This document shows, in pieces, positions 16,828 to 26,083 of a DNA stretch of 64,000 nucleotides. The stretch spans positions 4,340,001 through 4,404,000 of the forward strand of contig CBDIDH010000002.1 of the NCBI GenBank assembly GCA_965277595.1, in the 5' to 3' direction. The translations under genes and the position numbers were made by a program. Source of the stretch: CBDIDH01 sp965277595. GTDB taxonomy: Bacteria; Planctomycetota; Planctomycetia; Isosphaerales; Isosphaeraceae. Positions within the stretch are counted from its first letter, which is position 1. Each line of letters starts with the position of its first letter. The notes under the pieces are model-generated. The model was not told the DNA's origin, searched no databases, and worked only from the letters and a program-made list of their open reading frames with translations.

Positions 16828-17871
16828 TCAAGAAAGATCGGTCACCGAATCCAACCGATACAAGGGCTCCAGCCCAAGCCTCCGCCTGCTCGCCTCAACG
16901 ACATCAGGATCATTCACCGGGTTCAACGGCCGATCGCCGCGTAGAACGCCAAGAACGTCCTCGGCGACGCCGCGAGCCATGTTGGAAAGACCTTCCTCGG
17001 TCTGCGCGGCGCTATGGGGAGTGAAGATCACGTCGTCGCGGCCAATGAGAGGGTTGCCGGCGAGTTCGGGCTCGTGCTCGAAGACGTCGGCACCGTAGCC
17101 CCAGAGTTTCCCGCCCGAAAGAGCCTCGGCCACGGCCGACTCGACGACGACAGGCCCTCGACAGGCATTGATCAAGATCGCGTCGGGCCGCATCAGGGCG
17201 ACCGACTCACGGTTGATCATCCCACGCGTGGTCGAATCGAGAGGAACGTGGAGCGTGACGTACTCCGATTGCCTCAAAACGTCCTCGAACGAGACGCGAA
17301 TGGCGCCGGTGGCGGCCTCGACCTCGGCCGGGGCGGCCACGATGTCGTTGTAGAGCACCTTCATTTCCAGGGCGGCCTTCGCCATGACCCCCACGCGGCG
17401 GCCGATCCGGCCAAACCCGACGATGCCTAGCGTTCGCCCGTAAAGGTCGCGGCCAATCGAACGGGTCCGGGCATGAAAGTCAAAAGACTCGACCGCCTTG
17501 CCCATCCGGGTAAAGTGCTTGGAGAGGCCAATCATCATCGCAAAGACGTGTTCGGCGACGCTCTGCGTGTTCGCCCCCGGCGTGTAGACGACCTGAACTC
17601 CTCGCGCCGTGGCCGCGTCGATGTCGATCGCGTCATAGCCAACCCCATGCCGGCCGACGACCTTGAGATCTTTCCCGCAATCGAGCAAGGCGGCGTCGAC
17701 GGTCCCGCCGGTCCGGATAATCAGGGCGTCGGCCCCGACAACCTCGCGCTGAAGGATCTCGGCAGCGACACCCGAGGCCATTCGAAGCTCGCTCCCCTCG
17801 CGGAGCAGGCTCATTCCAGCCTCGTGCATTTTGGTCAGCGAGAGGATCACCGGACGTTGCGTCGGCGCCAT
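16828..17871 (-). CDS. D-isomer 2-hydroxyacid dehydrogenase (SerA-like)
   Basis: NAD-dependent dehydrogenase of the D-2-hydroxyacid family. The Rossmann motif is GIVGFGRIGRRV (about 147-158), the substrate-binding ACRGPVV contains the catalytic Arg, EHEPELA supplies the Glu and FTPHSAAQTEEG supplies the catalytic His. A GAHGVGYDAIDIDAATARG-like block (GRHGVGYDAIDI) is typical of phosphoglycerate dehydrogenases, but the C-terminal ACT domain is missing, so it is not the regulated SerA form. The protein could act on phosphoglycerate, glyoxylate or another 2-hydroxy acid. The C-terminus (VTDLS) ends at a stop in AT-rich DNA. It lies between two GT39-like genes; no shared job is evident. Confidence 0.9.
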   Translation of the reverse strand: MAPTQRPVILSLTKMHEAGMSLLREGSELRMASGVAAEILQREVVGADALIIRTGGTVDAALLDCGKDLKVVGRHGVGYDAIDIDAATARGVQVVYTPGANTQSVAEHVFAMMIGLSKHFTRMGKAVESFDFHARTRSIGRDLYGRTLGIVGFGRIGRRVGVMAKAALEMKVLYNDIVAAPAEVEAATGAIRVSFEDVLRQSEYVTLHVPLDSTTRGMINRESVALMRPDAILINACRGPVVVESAVAEALSGGKLWGYGADVFEHEPELAGNPLIGRDDVIFTPHSAAQTEEGLSNMARGVAEDVLGVLRGDRPLNPVNDPDVVEASRRRLGLEPLYRLDSVTDLS

Positions 17872-18087
17872 GACAAACCCATCCCCGCGTCAGGTCCGCC
17901 AACCTGGGCAGACCTCGATTGGTGATCATCCACGTTCAATACATTGACAAAACCGCGACCCCTCGCCGTCTCGATAGACTACCATGGCCCCCTCCCCGCG
18001 CGATAGGATGACCGGCCGACGACTCGGGAGATTGGCGACGCCCTTCTTCCTCTTTGACGAATCTCCCGCGTAATTGTTCTGGACATT

Positions 18088-19332
18088 GTGAATCCCACGA
18101 CCGACGACCGAACCGGCGCCAATCGACGTCAACGCTGGGGCCTGGCGGCCGTGGTCGTCGTCGGTCTGCTCTTAAGAGGACTTCTGATCTGGCGGGCGAT
18201 CGGTTCCGGCGGACTCGATGATCCCGACAACTACCTTCCCCTCGCCCGCTCGATCGCTCTTGGCCGTGGCCTCATCCACGACGGTCTGCCGACGGCGTAC
18301 CGGCCTCCGCTTTATCCGATCGTCCTGGCGCCCGTCGTCGCGGTTCTGGGAGATCGACCCGCCTGGGGCATCGCCGCCGTTCACCTGCTCCTGGGCGCGG
18401 GAACCATCGTCTTGACGGCCTCGGCGGCGCGAAAGTGGGGTTTGACTCCGCTGGCAAGGCTGGCGGCGGCGGCGATTGTCGCCTGCGACCCGGTCCTCGT
18501 CGCGCAGAGTCGATCGGTGATGACGGAATCGCTCGCCGCTTTCTTGAACGCCGCGGCGCTGGCGGCTTTTTGCCGACCTGGCCTCTCCGGCGCGGCTCTT
18601 GGCGGCCTGGCCTTCGGCCTCGGCGCACTCTGCCGACCGTCCACACTTCCCTCGGTGGTGTGGATAGCCGCCGCAGCTCTCGTGGCTTCTCCCGGCACGT
18701 TTCGCGATCGTATCGATCGCGCCGGGCTGATTCTCGGCGTCGTGGCGGCGACGCTTGCCCCCTGGACCCTGAGAAATTGGCGGGCCTTCGGCGAGCCGGT
18801 CGTCACGACGACGCACGGCGGATACACGCTTTATCTCGCCAATAATCCGGTCTATTACGCGGAGGTTGTTCACGGACCCGCGGGCGCCGTGTGGTCGGGC
18901 GTGAACCAGAAGCTCTGGTGGGATTCGGTCTATCGCCAGACGCGCGGCTTGAGCGAACCGCAAGCCGACCGTGTCTTGCGAGATCAGGCCGTCGCGGTGA
19001 TCGCCGCCGATCCGGGTGCCTTTGCGCGTGCCTCGGTCGCCCGGCTCGGTCGATTCTGGGGCCTCGCGCCGGCCGGCGCCGTCTATCCACGATCAGTCCG
19101 GATTGTCACCGCGCTCTGGACCGCACCCCTCTGGATGGCCCTTGCGGTGGGCCTCCGCCGACGACGCCTCTGGGCCTGGCCCCGCATCGCCGCGCCCTTG
19201 ACAATTCTGGCGTTAAGCGCTGTGCATACGGTTTACTGGACCGACCTTCGAATGCGATCGGCGGTCGTTCCCGCGCTGGCTCTTGTTGCCGCCTCGGCAC
19301 CGACAATCGCCTGGAAGTTCAGCACGGATTGA
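18088..19332 (+). CDS. GT39/ArnT-like membrane glycosyltransferase-like protein (paralogue)
   Basis: A 414-residue polytopic protein starting at GTG. It shows the GT39 plan: acidic N-terminal loop LDDPDNYLPLARSIALGRG, then TAYRPPLYPIVLAP (equivalent to FRTPGYPLILA in the gene at 15422), around nine helices and the closing RMRSAVVPALALVAA. The neighbours are divergent, with the dehydrogenase at 16828-17871 on the other strand. Shared length and motifs with the 15422 gene suggest old duplication, although the two have clearly different composition: this one is GC-rich like the rest of the window. Substrate unknown. Confidence 0.7.
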   Translation: MNPTTDDRTGANRRQRWGLAAVVVVGLLLRGLLIWRAIGSGGLDDPDNYLPLARSIALGRGLIHDGLPTAYRPPLYPIVLAPVVAVLGDRPAWGIAAVHLLLGAGTIVLTASAARKWGLTPLARLAAAAIVACDPVLVAQSRSVMTESLAAFLNAAALAAFCRPGLSGAALGGLAFGLGALCRPSTLPSVVWIAAAALVASPGTFRDRIDRAGLILGVVAATLAPWTLRNWRAFGEPVVTTTHGGYTLYLANNPVYYAEVVHGPAGAVWSGVNQKLWWDSVYRQTRGLSEPQADRVLRDQAVAVIAADPGAFARASVARLGRFWGLAPAGAVYPRSVRIVTALWTAPLWMALAVGLRRRRLWAWPRIAAPLTILALSAVHTVYWTDLRMRSAVVPALALVAASAPTIAWKFSTD

Positions 19333-19530
19333 GCCTCCATCATCAAAAACACGTGGAGTTCTTCCGAGAAATCGAGGCGGAAAAAAAACAAAAAAACCGA
19401 AGGATTCTGCTTTTCAAATCCGAGAGAATCGTTAGTCTAAAGGCAGCCGCTCTCGGCGGGAGTCAATTAGTAGCCCTTTTCGGACGCTAGCCTCGCCAGA
19501 ACGCTCATTTCGCAGTCGAGAGGTATGACA

Positions 19531-19968
19531 GTGGCCAAGAAGCTTTATGTCGGCAATCTGACTTACGACACCACCGAGGATAGCCTGGTGGAACTGTTCA
19601 GCGAGTATGGCGAGGTCCTTTCGGCGCAGATCATCATCGACCGCGACACGAACCGCTCCAAGGGGTTCGGTTTCGTCGAGATGGCCGACGGCGCCGATGA
19701 GGCGGCCAACGCCCTGAACGGGCAGGACTTCCGCGGTCGGAACCTGACCGTCAACGAGGCCCGCCCGCGTGAAGATCGCGGCCGAGGCGGCAGCGGTGGC
19801 TACGGCGGTGGCGGCGGCGGTCGCAGCGGCGGCGGTGGCTACGGCGGTGGCGGCGGTGGTTACGGCGGTGGCGGCGGCGGTCGCAGTGGCGGCGGCGGCT
19901 ACGGCGGTGGCGGCGGTGGTCGCAGTGGCGGCGGCGGCTACGGCGGTGGCGGCGGAAGCCGTTATTGA
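19531..19968 (+). CDS. Glycine-rich RRM RNA-binding protein
   Basis: Bacterial RNA-binding protein of the RRM/Rbp type, 145 residues. A single RRM has RNP2 KLYVGNL near the start and RNP1 SKGFGFVEM near residue 48. The C-terminal ~60 residues consist of glycine-rich repeats of the kind GGYGGGGGGRSGGG. The GTG start at 19531 is chosen because GAGAGG lies seven bases upstream and gives the usual N-terminus MAKKLYVGNL; the in-frame ATG at 19525 has the same site only one base away. Cyanobacterial relatives are cold-inducible and bind mRNA; an effect of this kind is inferred. Expression appears independent. Confidence 0.92.
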   Translation: MAKKLYVGNLTYDTTEDSLVELFSEYGEVLSAQIIIDRDTNRSKGFGFVEMADGADEAANALNGQDFRGRNLTVNEARPREDRGRGGSGGYGGGGGGRSGGGGYGGGGGGYGGGGGGRSGGGGYGGGGGGRSGGGGYGGGGGSRY

Positions 19969-20127
19969 TCGATCGACTGATCGGTCAGTCCGTCAACCAG
20001 CGCTCCGATATCCTTGAGATTCAGTTCCCGGCCGCACGGCGGTTTCTCCACCGCCGTGATCCGAGTCGTCTGTAATTCGACGAATCGACCGCCCTTGACG
20101 GTCTCGATTCGATCAGATTCACCCCAT

Positions 20128-20155
20128 GAGCCGGTCCGCCCGTCGCGACCGGCTC
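20128..20155. terminator. Bidirectional terminator-like hairpin between convergent genes
   Basis: GAGCCGGTC (20128-20136) pairs perfectly over nine bases with GACCGGCTC (20147-20155) around a ten-base loop. On the plus strand GCCCTGTTTCCC follows; the T run is short. It lies between the RRM gene and the converging GT2-GtrA gene. A second weaker hairpin (ACGGCGG/CCGCCGT) lies at 20036-20057. Confidence 0.45.
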
Positions 20156-20212
20156 GCCCTGTTTCCCTTGCGATCAGGCGATTCATCGATCGTTAAACAG
20201 GCAGGGTGCTGG

Positions 20213-21385
20213 TCAGACCACGCTGACGTTCGACGCCGACCGGACCTCTTTCGAAGAGGTGTGTGCCGGCGTTGGCGCCGATGCATTGGCGTGCGGCCGG
20301 TTGCGAAAGACCAGCCAGCGCGACATCGTGAAGCTGATTCCGGTCGCCGTCACGATCCCGACCACCGCCGCCGCTAGCCGGTGATCGTGGAAGAACCCGA
20401 AGTGCGCGGGTAAATACAGCCGCATGGAGAAGCTCAACGCGATGCCCAGGGCGTTGCTCAGGGCATACGTCATGAACTGGCGGACGATGGACCCGCCACG
20501 CGCGTAATTAAACGTCAAGCGTCGGTTCAGCGAGAAATTCCAGGTCAACGCCAGCGCGATCGCCAGGGCTCCCGCCGCGGCGAGATCCAGCGGCCCCCCC
20601 ACCAGAGGCGCCGTCATCCGGGCGAGCACCGTCCGGGAAAAGACGACCTGAAAAAGGGCGTAACAGGTCAGGTCGACCACCATTCCCGACGCCCCCACCG
20701 CGCAGAACTGAATGAGCCGCGAGGCATTGCCAAATCGGTCGTCGGCCAGTCGTTTGACGTGCCGGAGGTCGTCAAGCTGAAGCGGCAGGGGTTTTGACGG
20801 CCCTTCGACCCGGATCGGAACCTCGACCCGACGCCCCTTCGACCGCAAGAGCAGGTCGACCGTGAACCGCGAGCCGACCGGATGAAAGGCCCGCGAGATC
20901 GTGACCGCCTGCTTCGCCGAGACCGCGACAAGCCCCGCGAACAGGTCCGACGCCCCGACGAGCGGTCGCGCCGCCTTGCCAAGCGTCCCGGCGACCAAGC
21001 GGCCACGACCTCGATCAGCCTGCCCTGACGCGACCCGACGCGCGACCGCAATCTCGGCCCGACCTTGAGAAATCGGCTCGATCAGAAGTGGAAGATCATC
21101 GGGATGGTAGTTTTGAAGAGGGTCGAGCACGATCAGGTAATCCGCGTCGTCGCCAGCCTCTTTGAGACCCGCCATCGCGGCCGAGGAGAGCCCGCGCGAG
21201 CCCGCCGAAAGCCATTCCCAATCGTCGCCGACTGAGCGGGCGGGCCTTGGCTCATCGCTCTCAAGAACGCCGACGACGCGGACTTCATGCCCTGCGTTTC
21301 GCAGTCCGTTCCGGCACCGGGCAACCCACTCGGCGGAAAGATCGGAGACCGAAGAGAGTGGCAAGATCAGGCAGACTCGGCCCAT
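20213..21385 (-). CDS. GT2-like glycosyltransferase fused to GtrA-like membrane domain
   Basis: A two-domain protein of 390 residues. Residues 1-210 resemble a dolichol-phosphate-mannose-synthase-like GT2 domain (CLILPLSSVSD, DADYLIVLDPLQNYHPDDLP, SRFTVDLLLRSKGRRVEVPIRV), but the metal-binding DxD is changed to DPLQ, so it may be inactive or use other residues. Residues 220-365 form a GtrA-type four-helix membrane domain (RLIQFCAVGASGMVVDLTCYALFQ, LALTWNFSLNRRLTF). GtrA proteins are thought to flip or help polyprenyl-phosphate sugars across the membrane, which fits fusion to DPM synthase. Such fusions occur elsewhere. The gene stands alone. Confidence 0.82.
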   Translation of the reverse strand: MGRVCLILPLSSVSDLSAEWVARCRNGLRNAGHEVRVVGVLESDEPRPARSVGDDWEWLSAGSRGLSSAAMAGLKEAGDDADYLIVLDPLQNYHPDDLPLLIEPISQGRAEIAVARRVASGQADRGRGRLVAGTLGKAARPLVGASDLFAGLVAVSAKQAVTISRAFHPVGSRFTVDLLLRSKGRRVEVPIRVEGPSKPLPLQLDDLRHVKRLADDRFGNASRLIQFCAVGASGMVVDLTCYALFQVVFSRTVLARMTAPLVGGPLDLAAAGALAIALALTWNFSLNRRLTFNYARGGSIVRQFMTYALSNALGIALSFSMRLYLPAHFGFFHDHRLAAAVVGIVTATGISFTMSRWLVFRNRPHANASAPTPAHTSSKEVRSASNVSVV

Positions 21386-21622
21386 GATGTCGAGATCCCC
21401 GGGGTTGGCACTCGGGCGCTTTGTCGTTGACTGGCAAGAAATCCGGCAGAGCAGGCGGGCGGGACAGGGCGGGATGTCGGCGGGGGTCGCCGCAAACGCG
21501 CGGCCATCCTAGTCAAGACCTAAATTCCTGACAACCGCGGTTTCGATGAGTGTCGGACTCCCCATTCCTTGGACGCAATGTCCAGGGTCCATCCCAGGCG
21601 AAGTATCCTTCACCATCCTAGC

Positions 21623-22711
21623 TTATGCCCCCGGGTTGTCGATCGCCCGGTCGATCCAGCCGCCACCAAGAACGAGATCGCCTTGATACACGGTGACGAC
21701 CTGACCTGGCGTGATCGCGGCGACCGGCTCATCGAAGAAGACGCGGGCACGGCCGTCGGCCAGAGGCTCAACCCGGCCGGGCACGGCCTTGTGTCGGGCG
21801 CGGATCTGGGCGAGGCAGGTGATTGGCCCATCCGGCTCGGGACCTTGCCAGTTGAACCGAGAGGCTTCCAGCCCCGCGCGGTCGAGCGACTCTCGGCGGC
21901 CGACGGTGACCGTTTTTGAAACCGGCTCGATCTGAATCACGTAACGCGGCTGCCCGAGCGCGACCCCCAGGCCCCGACGCTGGCCGACCGTGAATCCCTC
22001 GATCCCCGCGTGTCGGCCGAGCAGGCGTCCCTCTTCATCCACGATCGGCCCGGCCGAATCCAGGTCGGGACGCCGGTCGCGGACAAACCCGAGGTAGTCG
22101 TCCGTCGGCACGAAGCAAATGTCCTGGCTTTCTGGCTTGTCGTGAACTGGCAAGCCCTCGGCGAGAGCGATCGCGCGGACCTCCGCCTTGGGATGGTTGC
22201 CGACGGGAAAAAGCAGGCGCGGTAAAAGCTCGCGACGCAGTTGCGAGAGCACGTACGACTGGTCCTTCGCGCCGTCAATCCCCCGCGCGATCCTCGGCGA
22301 GCCATCCTCGTCCAGGACCATCCGCGCATAATGCCCGGTGGCGACAAAGTCGGCCCCGGCCTCGCGCCCGTAAGCCCAGAGCTTGCCGAACTTGAGCCAG
22401 ACGTTGCAGAGAACACACGGGTTCGGCGTCCGCCCGGCGGCGTACTCGTCGGCAAACTGGTCCTTGATCCGCTCAAACTCGCGCTCAAAATCGAGCGCGT
22501 AAAAGGGGATATCAAGCCGGTCGGCGACGTTCTGGGCATCGACGGCGTCCGTCGCGCTGCAACAGGTCTTGGCGCGACGTTCCTCGTCCTCGGCATGGGC
22601 ACCGGTGCGCATGAAGAGGCCGATCACGTCGTAACCGTCGGCCTTCAAGAGGGCGGCGGCCACCGAGCTATCCACCCCTCCACTCATCGCCAGGACGACC
22701 CGCTTGGGCAT
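21623..22711 (-). CDS. mnmA: tRNA-specific 2-thiouridylase
   Basis: Adds sulfur to uridine 34 of tRNAs for Lys, Glu and Gln. The PP-loop SGGVDSSVAA (about 9-18) binds ATP. The two catalytic cysteines are present: NPCVLCNVWLKF in the middle and ESQDICFVPT further on; FTVGQRRGLGV marks the central domain and the C-terminal beta-barrel is complete (VFFDEPVAAITPGQVVTVYQGDLVLGGGWI in part). ATG at 22711 is preferred, since GAGAGGG lies just upstream; an upstream ATG at 22726 is possible. hisE lies 174 bases upstream on the same strand. At 362 residues it has the normal length. Confidence 0.96.
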   Translation of the reverse strand: MPKRVVLAMSGGVDSSVAAALLKADGYDVIGLFMRTGAHAEDEERRAKTCCSATDAVDAQNVADRLDIPFYALDFEREFERIKDQFADEYAAGRTPNPCVLCNVWLKFGKLWAYGREAGADFVATGHYARMVLDEDGSPRIARGIDGAKDQSYVLSQLRRELLPRLLFPVGNHPKAEVRAIALAEGLPVHDKPESQDICFVPTDDYLGFVRDRRPDLDSAGPIVDEEGRLLGRHAGIEGFTVGQRRGLGVALGQPRYVIQIEPVSKTVTVGRRESLDRAGLEASRFNWQGPEPDGPITCLAQIRARHKAVPGRVEPLADGRARVFFDEPVAAITPGQVVTVYQGDLVLGGGWIDRAIDNPGA

Positions 22712-22885
22712 TGACCCTCTCACCATTTCCACCCGGAAATCCCACCTATGCCGGTTCAACCCGCATCCCCGACCATCCTAGCCTCGGCCGGCCCCGCGCG
22801 ACAAGGGAAGCCGTCGCAACACGTCTCGGCGATTGTTGACAAAAACACCCGATGGAGCCAATGCGGCTCGAAGGGGAATGGTCGA

Positions 22886-23233
22886 TCAGCCGGGTTGACC
22901 GGACCGTCGCGACTCCTTCTCAACGATCCCGCTGATGCCGAACCGGCGGCCGAGTTCGGCTTCCACCTCGGCCCAGTCGGCGTCGCGCTGGCCGAGCATG
23001 ACCATTGCGTGAAAGACGAGGTCGGCGACCTCCTTGACGAGGTGTTCACGCCCCGCCTCGCCCGCTTCGCCGGCTGCCTCGACGACCTCCGCGGCCTCTT
23101 CCAGCACCTTAACGCCGATCTTCGAAACGCCCCCGGCAAGCAATGAGGCCACATACGAACGCTCGGCGGTCGGGTTCGCCTTGCGATCGGCGATCACGGC
23201 CATCAACGACGTCAGGACCGACGAATCCGCCAT
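22886..23233 (-). CDS. hisE: Phosphoribosyl-ATP pyrophosphatase
   Basis: Second step of histidine biosynthesis: hydrolysis of phosphoribosyl-ATP to phosphoribosyl-AMP. The stand-alone 115-residue protein carries the MazG-like metal motif VLEEAAEVVEAA and EVADLVFHAMVML, with ERSYVASLLAGGVSKIGVKV matching the HisE family. It is separated from other his genes, which are not in the window. The start at 23233 is fixed by the family N-terminus (MADSSVLTSLMAVIADRK). It is followed by mnmA on the same strand. Confidence 0.93.
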   Translation of the reverse strand: MADSSVLTSLMAVIADRKANPTAERSYVASLLAGGVSKIGVKVLEEAAEVVEAAGEAGEAGREHLVKEVADLVFHAMVMLGQRDADWAEVEAELGRRFGISGIVEKESRRSGQPG

Positions 23234-23550
23234 GAATTCAGACCCCAAAAACCGTTTCCAAACGCTTGATTGGCCCGACAAGGCACAAATTCGAGTGCCT
23301 AGACTAACCTCGCCTGGCCCCGATTCCAACGCGCGCTTCCGGCCATTTCTCTTTCCTTATCCATGCCTGACGTTTCCCAAAGGTCCCTGGTTCTCGGTCC
23401 GTTAACGTGAGCCGAATCGGCCGTGAAGCCCCGCGCCCGCCGCCTTGCCGGACGGAACCAACTTAACGACAATGGTGGCTCTCCAGACGCGAAGACTTTG
23501 AGGAAGACCGGATCATCGTACTTTTCTTCACTTTGGAGCGATCCCAAGCG
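23234..23550. other. Divergent intergenic region, nothing recognised
   Basis: A 317-base gap between the divergent hisE and CrtI-like genes. No RNA gene, repeat or clear hairpin was seen; it presumably holds the two promoters. Confidence 0.5.
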
Positions 23551-25149
23551 ATGGCCCGAACGGCCGATACCCTGGGCGTTCTCGGCCTCCCGGCGCCGGT
23601 CGACACGCTGGCCGGTGCCCGCTGGGATGCCATCGTCATCGGCGCCGGGCACAACGGCCTCGCCTGCGCGGCGTATCTGGCAAGAGCCGGTCGGCGTGTT
23701 CTGGTTCTCGAAGCGCGCGAGCGGGTCGGCGGCGCCTGCACGCTCCGCGAGGTCTGGCCGGGCTTTCGCGTCTCGCCCTGCGCCTATCTGCTCGGTCTCT
23801 TGCACCCGATCGTCATCGACGAGCTTGGCCTCGAAGACCTTGGCCTTGCCTGGATGCCCGCGACGGCCGGACTCTTTGTCCCTTTTGAAGATGGGTCGAG
23901 CATCCAGCTCTGGGACGACGACGACCGCTGCACGGCGGAAATCCAACGCATTGCGCCGGGCGACGTCGCGGGATTTCGTGCCTTTTGCGACGTCAAACGA
24001 CGGCTCCGCGATGCGATCCGGCCGTCCCTTGGCCTTGGCGGCGACCTCTGGATTGGACCCGCTCCGACCCGCGACGCGATCGAGGCTCAATTGCAAGGCG
24101 ACCCCGACGCCCGCGACCTGCTCTTTCACTGGTCGATGGTCGAATACGTGGAAAAATTCCTCGGCGACGAACGGCTTCAATCCGCCTATCTGGGCCAGGG
24201 GGTGATCGGCACGAACGCCAGCCCGTTCGACCCGGGAACCGCGTCGATCCACTTCCACCATTCGTCGGGTCGGCTTGGCGGGACGCCCGGCATGTGGGGC
24301 TATGTCAAAGGGGGGATGGGCATGGTCTCCTTCCTCCTCTGCGACGCCGCAATCGCCGCCGGCGCGATCGTGGCGACGGGTCTTGGCGTGGCTCGGATCG
24401 TCCCCGGCCAGGGGGTGGAACTCGACGGCGGCGACCGGATTGACGCCCCGCTCGTCGTCTCGAACGCCGATCCACGAACCACGCTTCGCCTTCTCGGCGA
24501 CGCGGCCGATCCCGCCTGGAGAACACGGGTTGAGTCGATTCCGATGACCGGATGCACGGTCAAGCTGAACGTCGCGCTTCGCGAGCTTCCCAGCTTCCGC
24601 GCTCGCCCTGGCACGGCCGAGCCGCACCACCTCGGCCAGATCAACACCCCGCTTTCCAGGGGCGAATGGCAGTCTGGATTCGATGCCGCCCGAGCGGGCG
24701 AACTGCCTGAACGCCTCTGGACCGAGCTATACTTTCAGAGCGCTCACGACCGCACCGTCGTGCCCGACGGCCTGCACGCGATGAGCGTATTCGCTCAGTA
24801 CGTTCCCCATACGTTCCGTTCGGGCGTATGGGATTCGCGGCGCGATGAGGTCGCGGCGCTTGCCCTGGCGTCGCTCGGCCGCTTTTGCGAGAACATTCCC
24901 GAGGCCGTTATCAACGTCCAGACGCTCGGCCCGCCCGACATCGAGCGCGAGGTCGGCCTTTCCGGCGGCCACATCTTTCAGGGGGAGTGCCTTCCCGGCT
25001 TCATGTGGGACCGCCGCCTCTCTCCCAGGACGCCAATGCCCGGCGTCTTTCTCTGTGGCGCCTGCACGCATCCCGGCGGCAGCGTCATCGGCGTGAACGG
25101 GCGCAATGCGGCGATGGAGATTCTTGACGCCACAGAGGTCCGCCGATGA
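23551..25149 (+). CDS. CrtI/PYROXD2-like FAD-dependent oxidoreductase
   Basis: An FAD enzyme of the phytoene-desaturase/NAD(P)-oxidoreductase superfamily. The N-terminal dinucleotide motif is AIVIGAGHNGLACAAYLARAG (first glycines IGAGHNG) followed by VLEARERVGGACTL. The middle part IDAPLVVSNADPRTTLRL and the C-terminal MPGVFLCGACTHPGGSVIGVNGRNAA complete the FAD site. It is closest in arrangement to PYROXD2-type proteins rather than to true phytoene desaturases: the length is 532 residues and no carotenoid genes are near. The product is therefore uncertain. ATG at 23551 is behind GGAGCG; an upstream TTG at 23533 is in frame. Confidence 0.85.
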   Translation: MARTADTLGVLGLPAPVDTLAGARWDAIVIGAGHNGLACAAYLARAGRRVLVLEARERVGGACTLREVWPGFRVSPCAYLLGLLHPIVIDELGLEDLGLAWMPATAGLFVPFEDGSSIQLWDDDDRCTAEIQRIAPGDVAGFRAFCDVKRRLRDAIRPSLGLGGDLWIGPAPTRDAIEAQLQGDPDARDLLFHWSMVEYVEKFLGDERLQSAYLGQGVIGTNASPFDPGTASIHFHHSSGRLGGTPGMWGYVKGGMGMVSFLLCDAAIAAGAIVATGLGVARIVPGQGVELDGGDRIDAPLVVSNADPRTTLRLLGDAADPAWRTRVESIPMTGCTVKLNVALRELPSFRARPGTAEPHHLGQINTPLSRGEWQSGFDAARAGELPERLWTELYFQSAHDRTVVPDGLHAMSVFAQYVPHTFRSGVWDSRRDEVAALALASLGRFCENIPEAVINVQTLGPPDIEREVGLSGGHIFQGECLPGFMWDRRLSPRTPMPGVFLCGACTHPGGSVIGVNGRNAAMEILDATEVRR

Positions 25150-25287
25150 AAGCATGAGATCGGATCGCCATCAGCGTTCAGGTCTTTTCGGGGAACGAGT
25201 TAGCTGACAAGGCCGACCAATCGCCAAGTTTCGGACCCCTCAATTCGCATCGGCCCACGTTTTTTTGGATAGGATCAACCCACGACG

Positions 25288-26067
25288 ATGCCCGAGCCAG
25301 GCGAGATCGAGACCGAGTTCGGCGTGGCCATTCCGGGCCGGATCTTGCCGGAAAATCAGTGGGCGAAAACCGCGATCAAGCGCCTGCCGCCCGTTGGGCC
25401 GATCGACTGGGACACCGTCTTTGGTCGGAAGGCACCCCTGGTGCTCGAACTGGGATGCGGCAACGGCCGGTACACGCTGATAAGTGCGCTGGCGAGACCG
25501 GAAGTCGATCACGTCGCCGTCGACCTCTTGCCGGTGGTGATCCGGTACGCGACTCGTCGCGCGAATCAACGCGGGTTGAGCAACACCCGGTTCATCGTCA
25601 AGGACGCGCAAACGTTTGTCTCCCGGTTCATGGCCGAGGCGACCGCGAACGAGGTGCATCTTTATCACCCGCAGCCGTATCACGACCCGCGTCGGGCTCA
25701 TCTTCGACTGGTGACGCCGAGGTTTCTGGCCGACGTCCACCGAATCCTGACCCCTGGCGGCCTCTTCGTGATCCAGACGGATAATCCCGACTACTGGGCC
25801 TATCTCGCGAAGGTCTTGCCCGCCTTTTTCGAGGTCCGCGAGCCGGCTGGTCCCTGGCCGGACGCCCCGGAAGGGCGGTCTCGGCGGGAAATTCTGGCGC
25901 GCGGGCGGAACCTCCGAATCTTTCGAGGCGAGGCTCGCCGCCGCGACGAGATCAGCCGAGAGGAAGCGATTGCCCAGGCCCAGGTTCTCCCGGCGCCGAC
26001 GTTTCGGAGCCGGGGACCCTGGTGCGACCTGGACGACTGGGAAGACCGGCAAGGGTCAAGGGGCTAA
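25288..26067 (+). CDS. trmB: tRNA (guanine-N7-)-methyltransferase
   Basis: Makes m7G at position 46 of tRNA with S-adenosylmethionine. The SAM-binding motif is VLELGCGNGRYTLI; the catalytic loop HLYHPQPYHDPRRAHLRLV replaces the common FPDPWPKKRH form but keeps the spacing; LTPGGLFVIQTDNPDYW is the family's conserved C-terminal strand. The protein is 259 residues, a bit longer than usual. It stands alone between the CrtI-like gene and a convergent PepSY-like gene. Confidence 0.9.
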   Translation: MPEPGEIETEFGVAIPGRILPENQWAKTAIKRLPPVGPIDWDTVFGRKAPLVLELGCGNGRYTLISALARPEVDHVAVDLLPVVIRYATRRANQRGLSNTRFIVKDAQTFVSRFMAEATANEVHLYHPQPYHDPRRAHLRLVTPRFLADVHRILTPGGLFVIQTDNPDYWAYLAKVLPAFFEVREPAGPWPDAPEGRSRREILARGRNLRIFRGEARRRDEISREEAIAQAQVLPAPTFRSRGPWCDLDDWEDRQGSRG

Positions 26068-26083
26068 CGATCAGTCGGGAGAA

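Noticed and set aside
15422..19332. Polysaccharide biosynthesis cluster
   Set aside because: Two GT39-like proteins and a dehydrogenase are on different strands with separate promoters and no sugar-nucleotide genes nearby.
19797..19968. Separate repeat element in the RRM gene
   Set aside because: The repetition is in frame and codes the glycine-rich tail expected for this protein class.
23299..24630. 443-residue minus-strand frame
   Set aside because: Shadow of the CrtI-like gene; arginine/glycine-rich and without domain.
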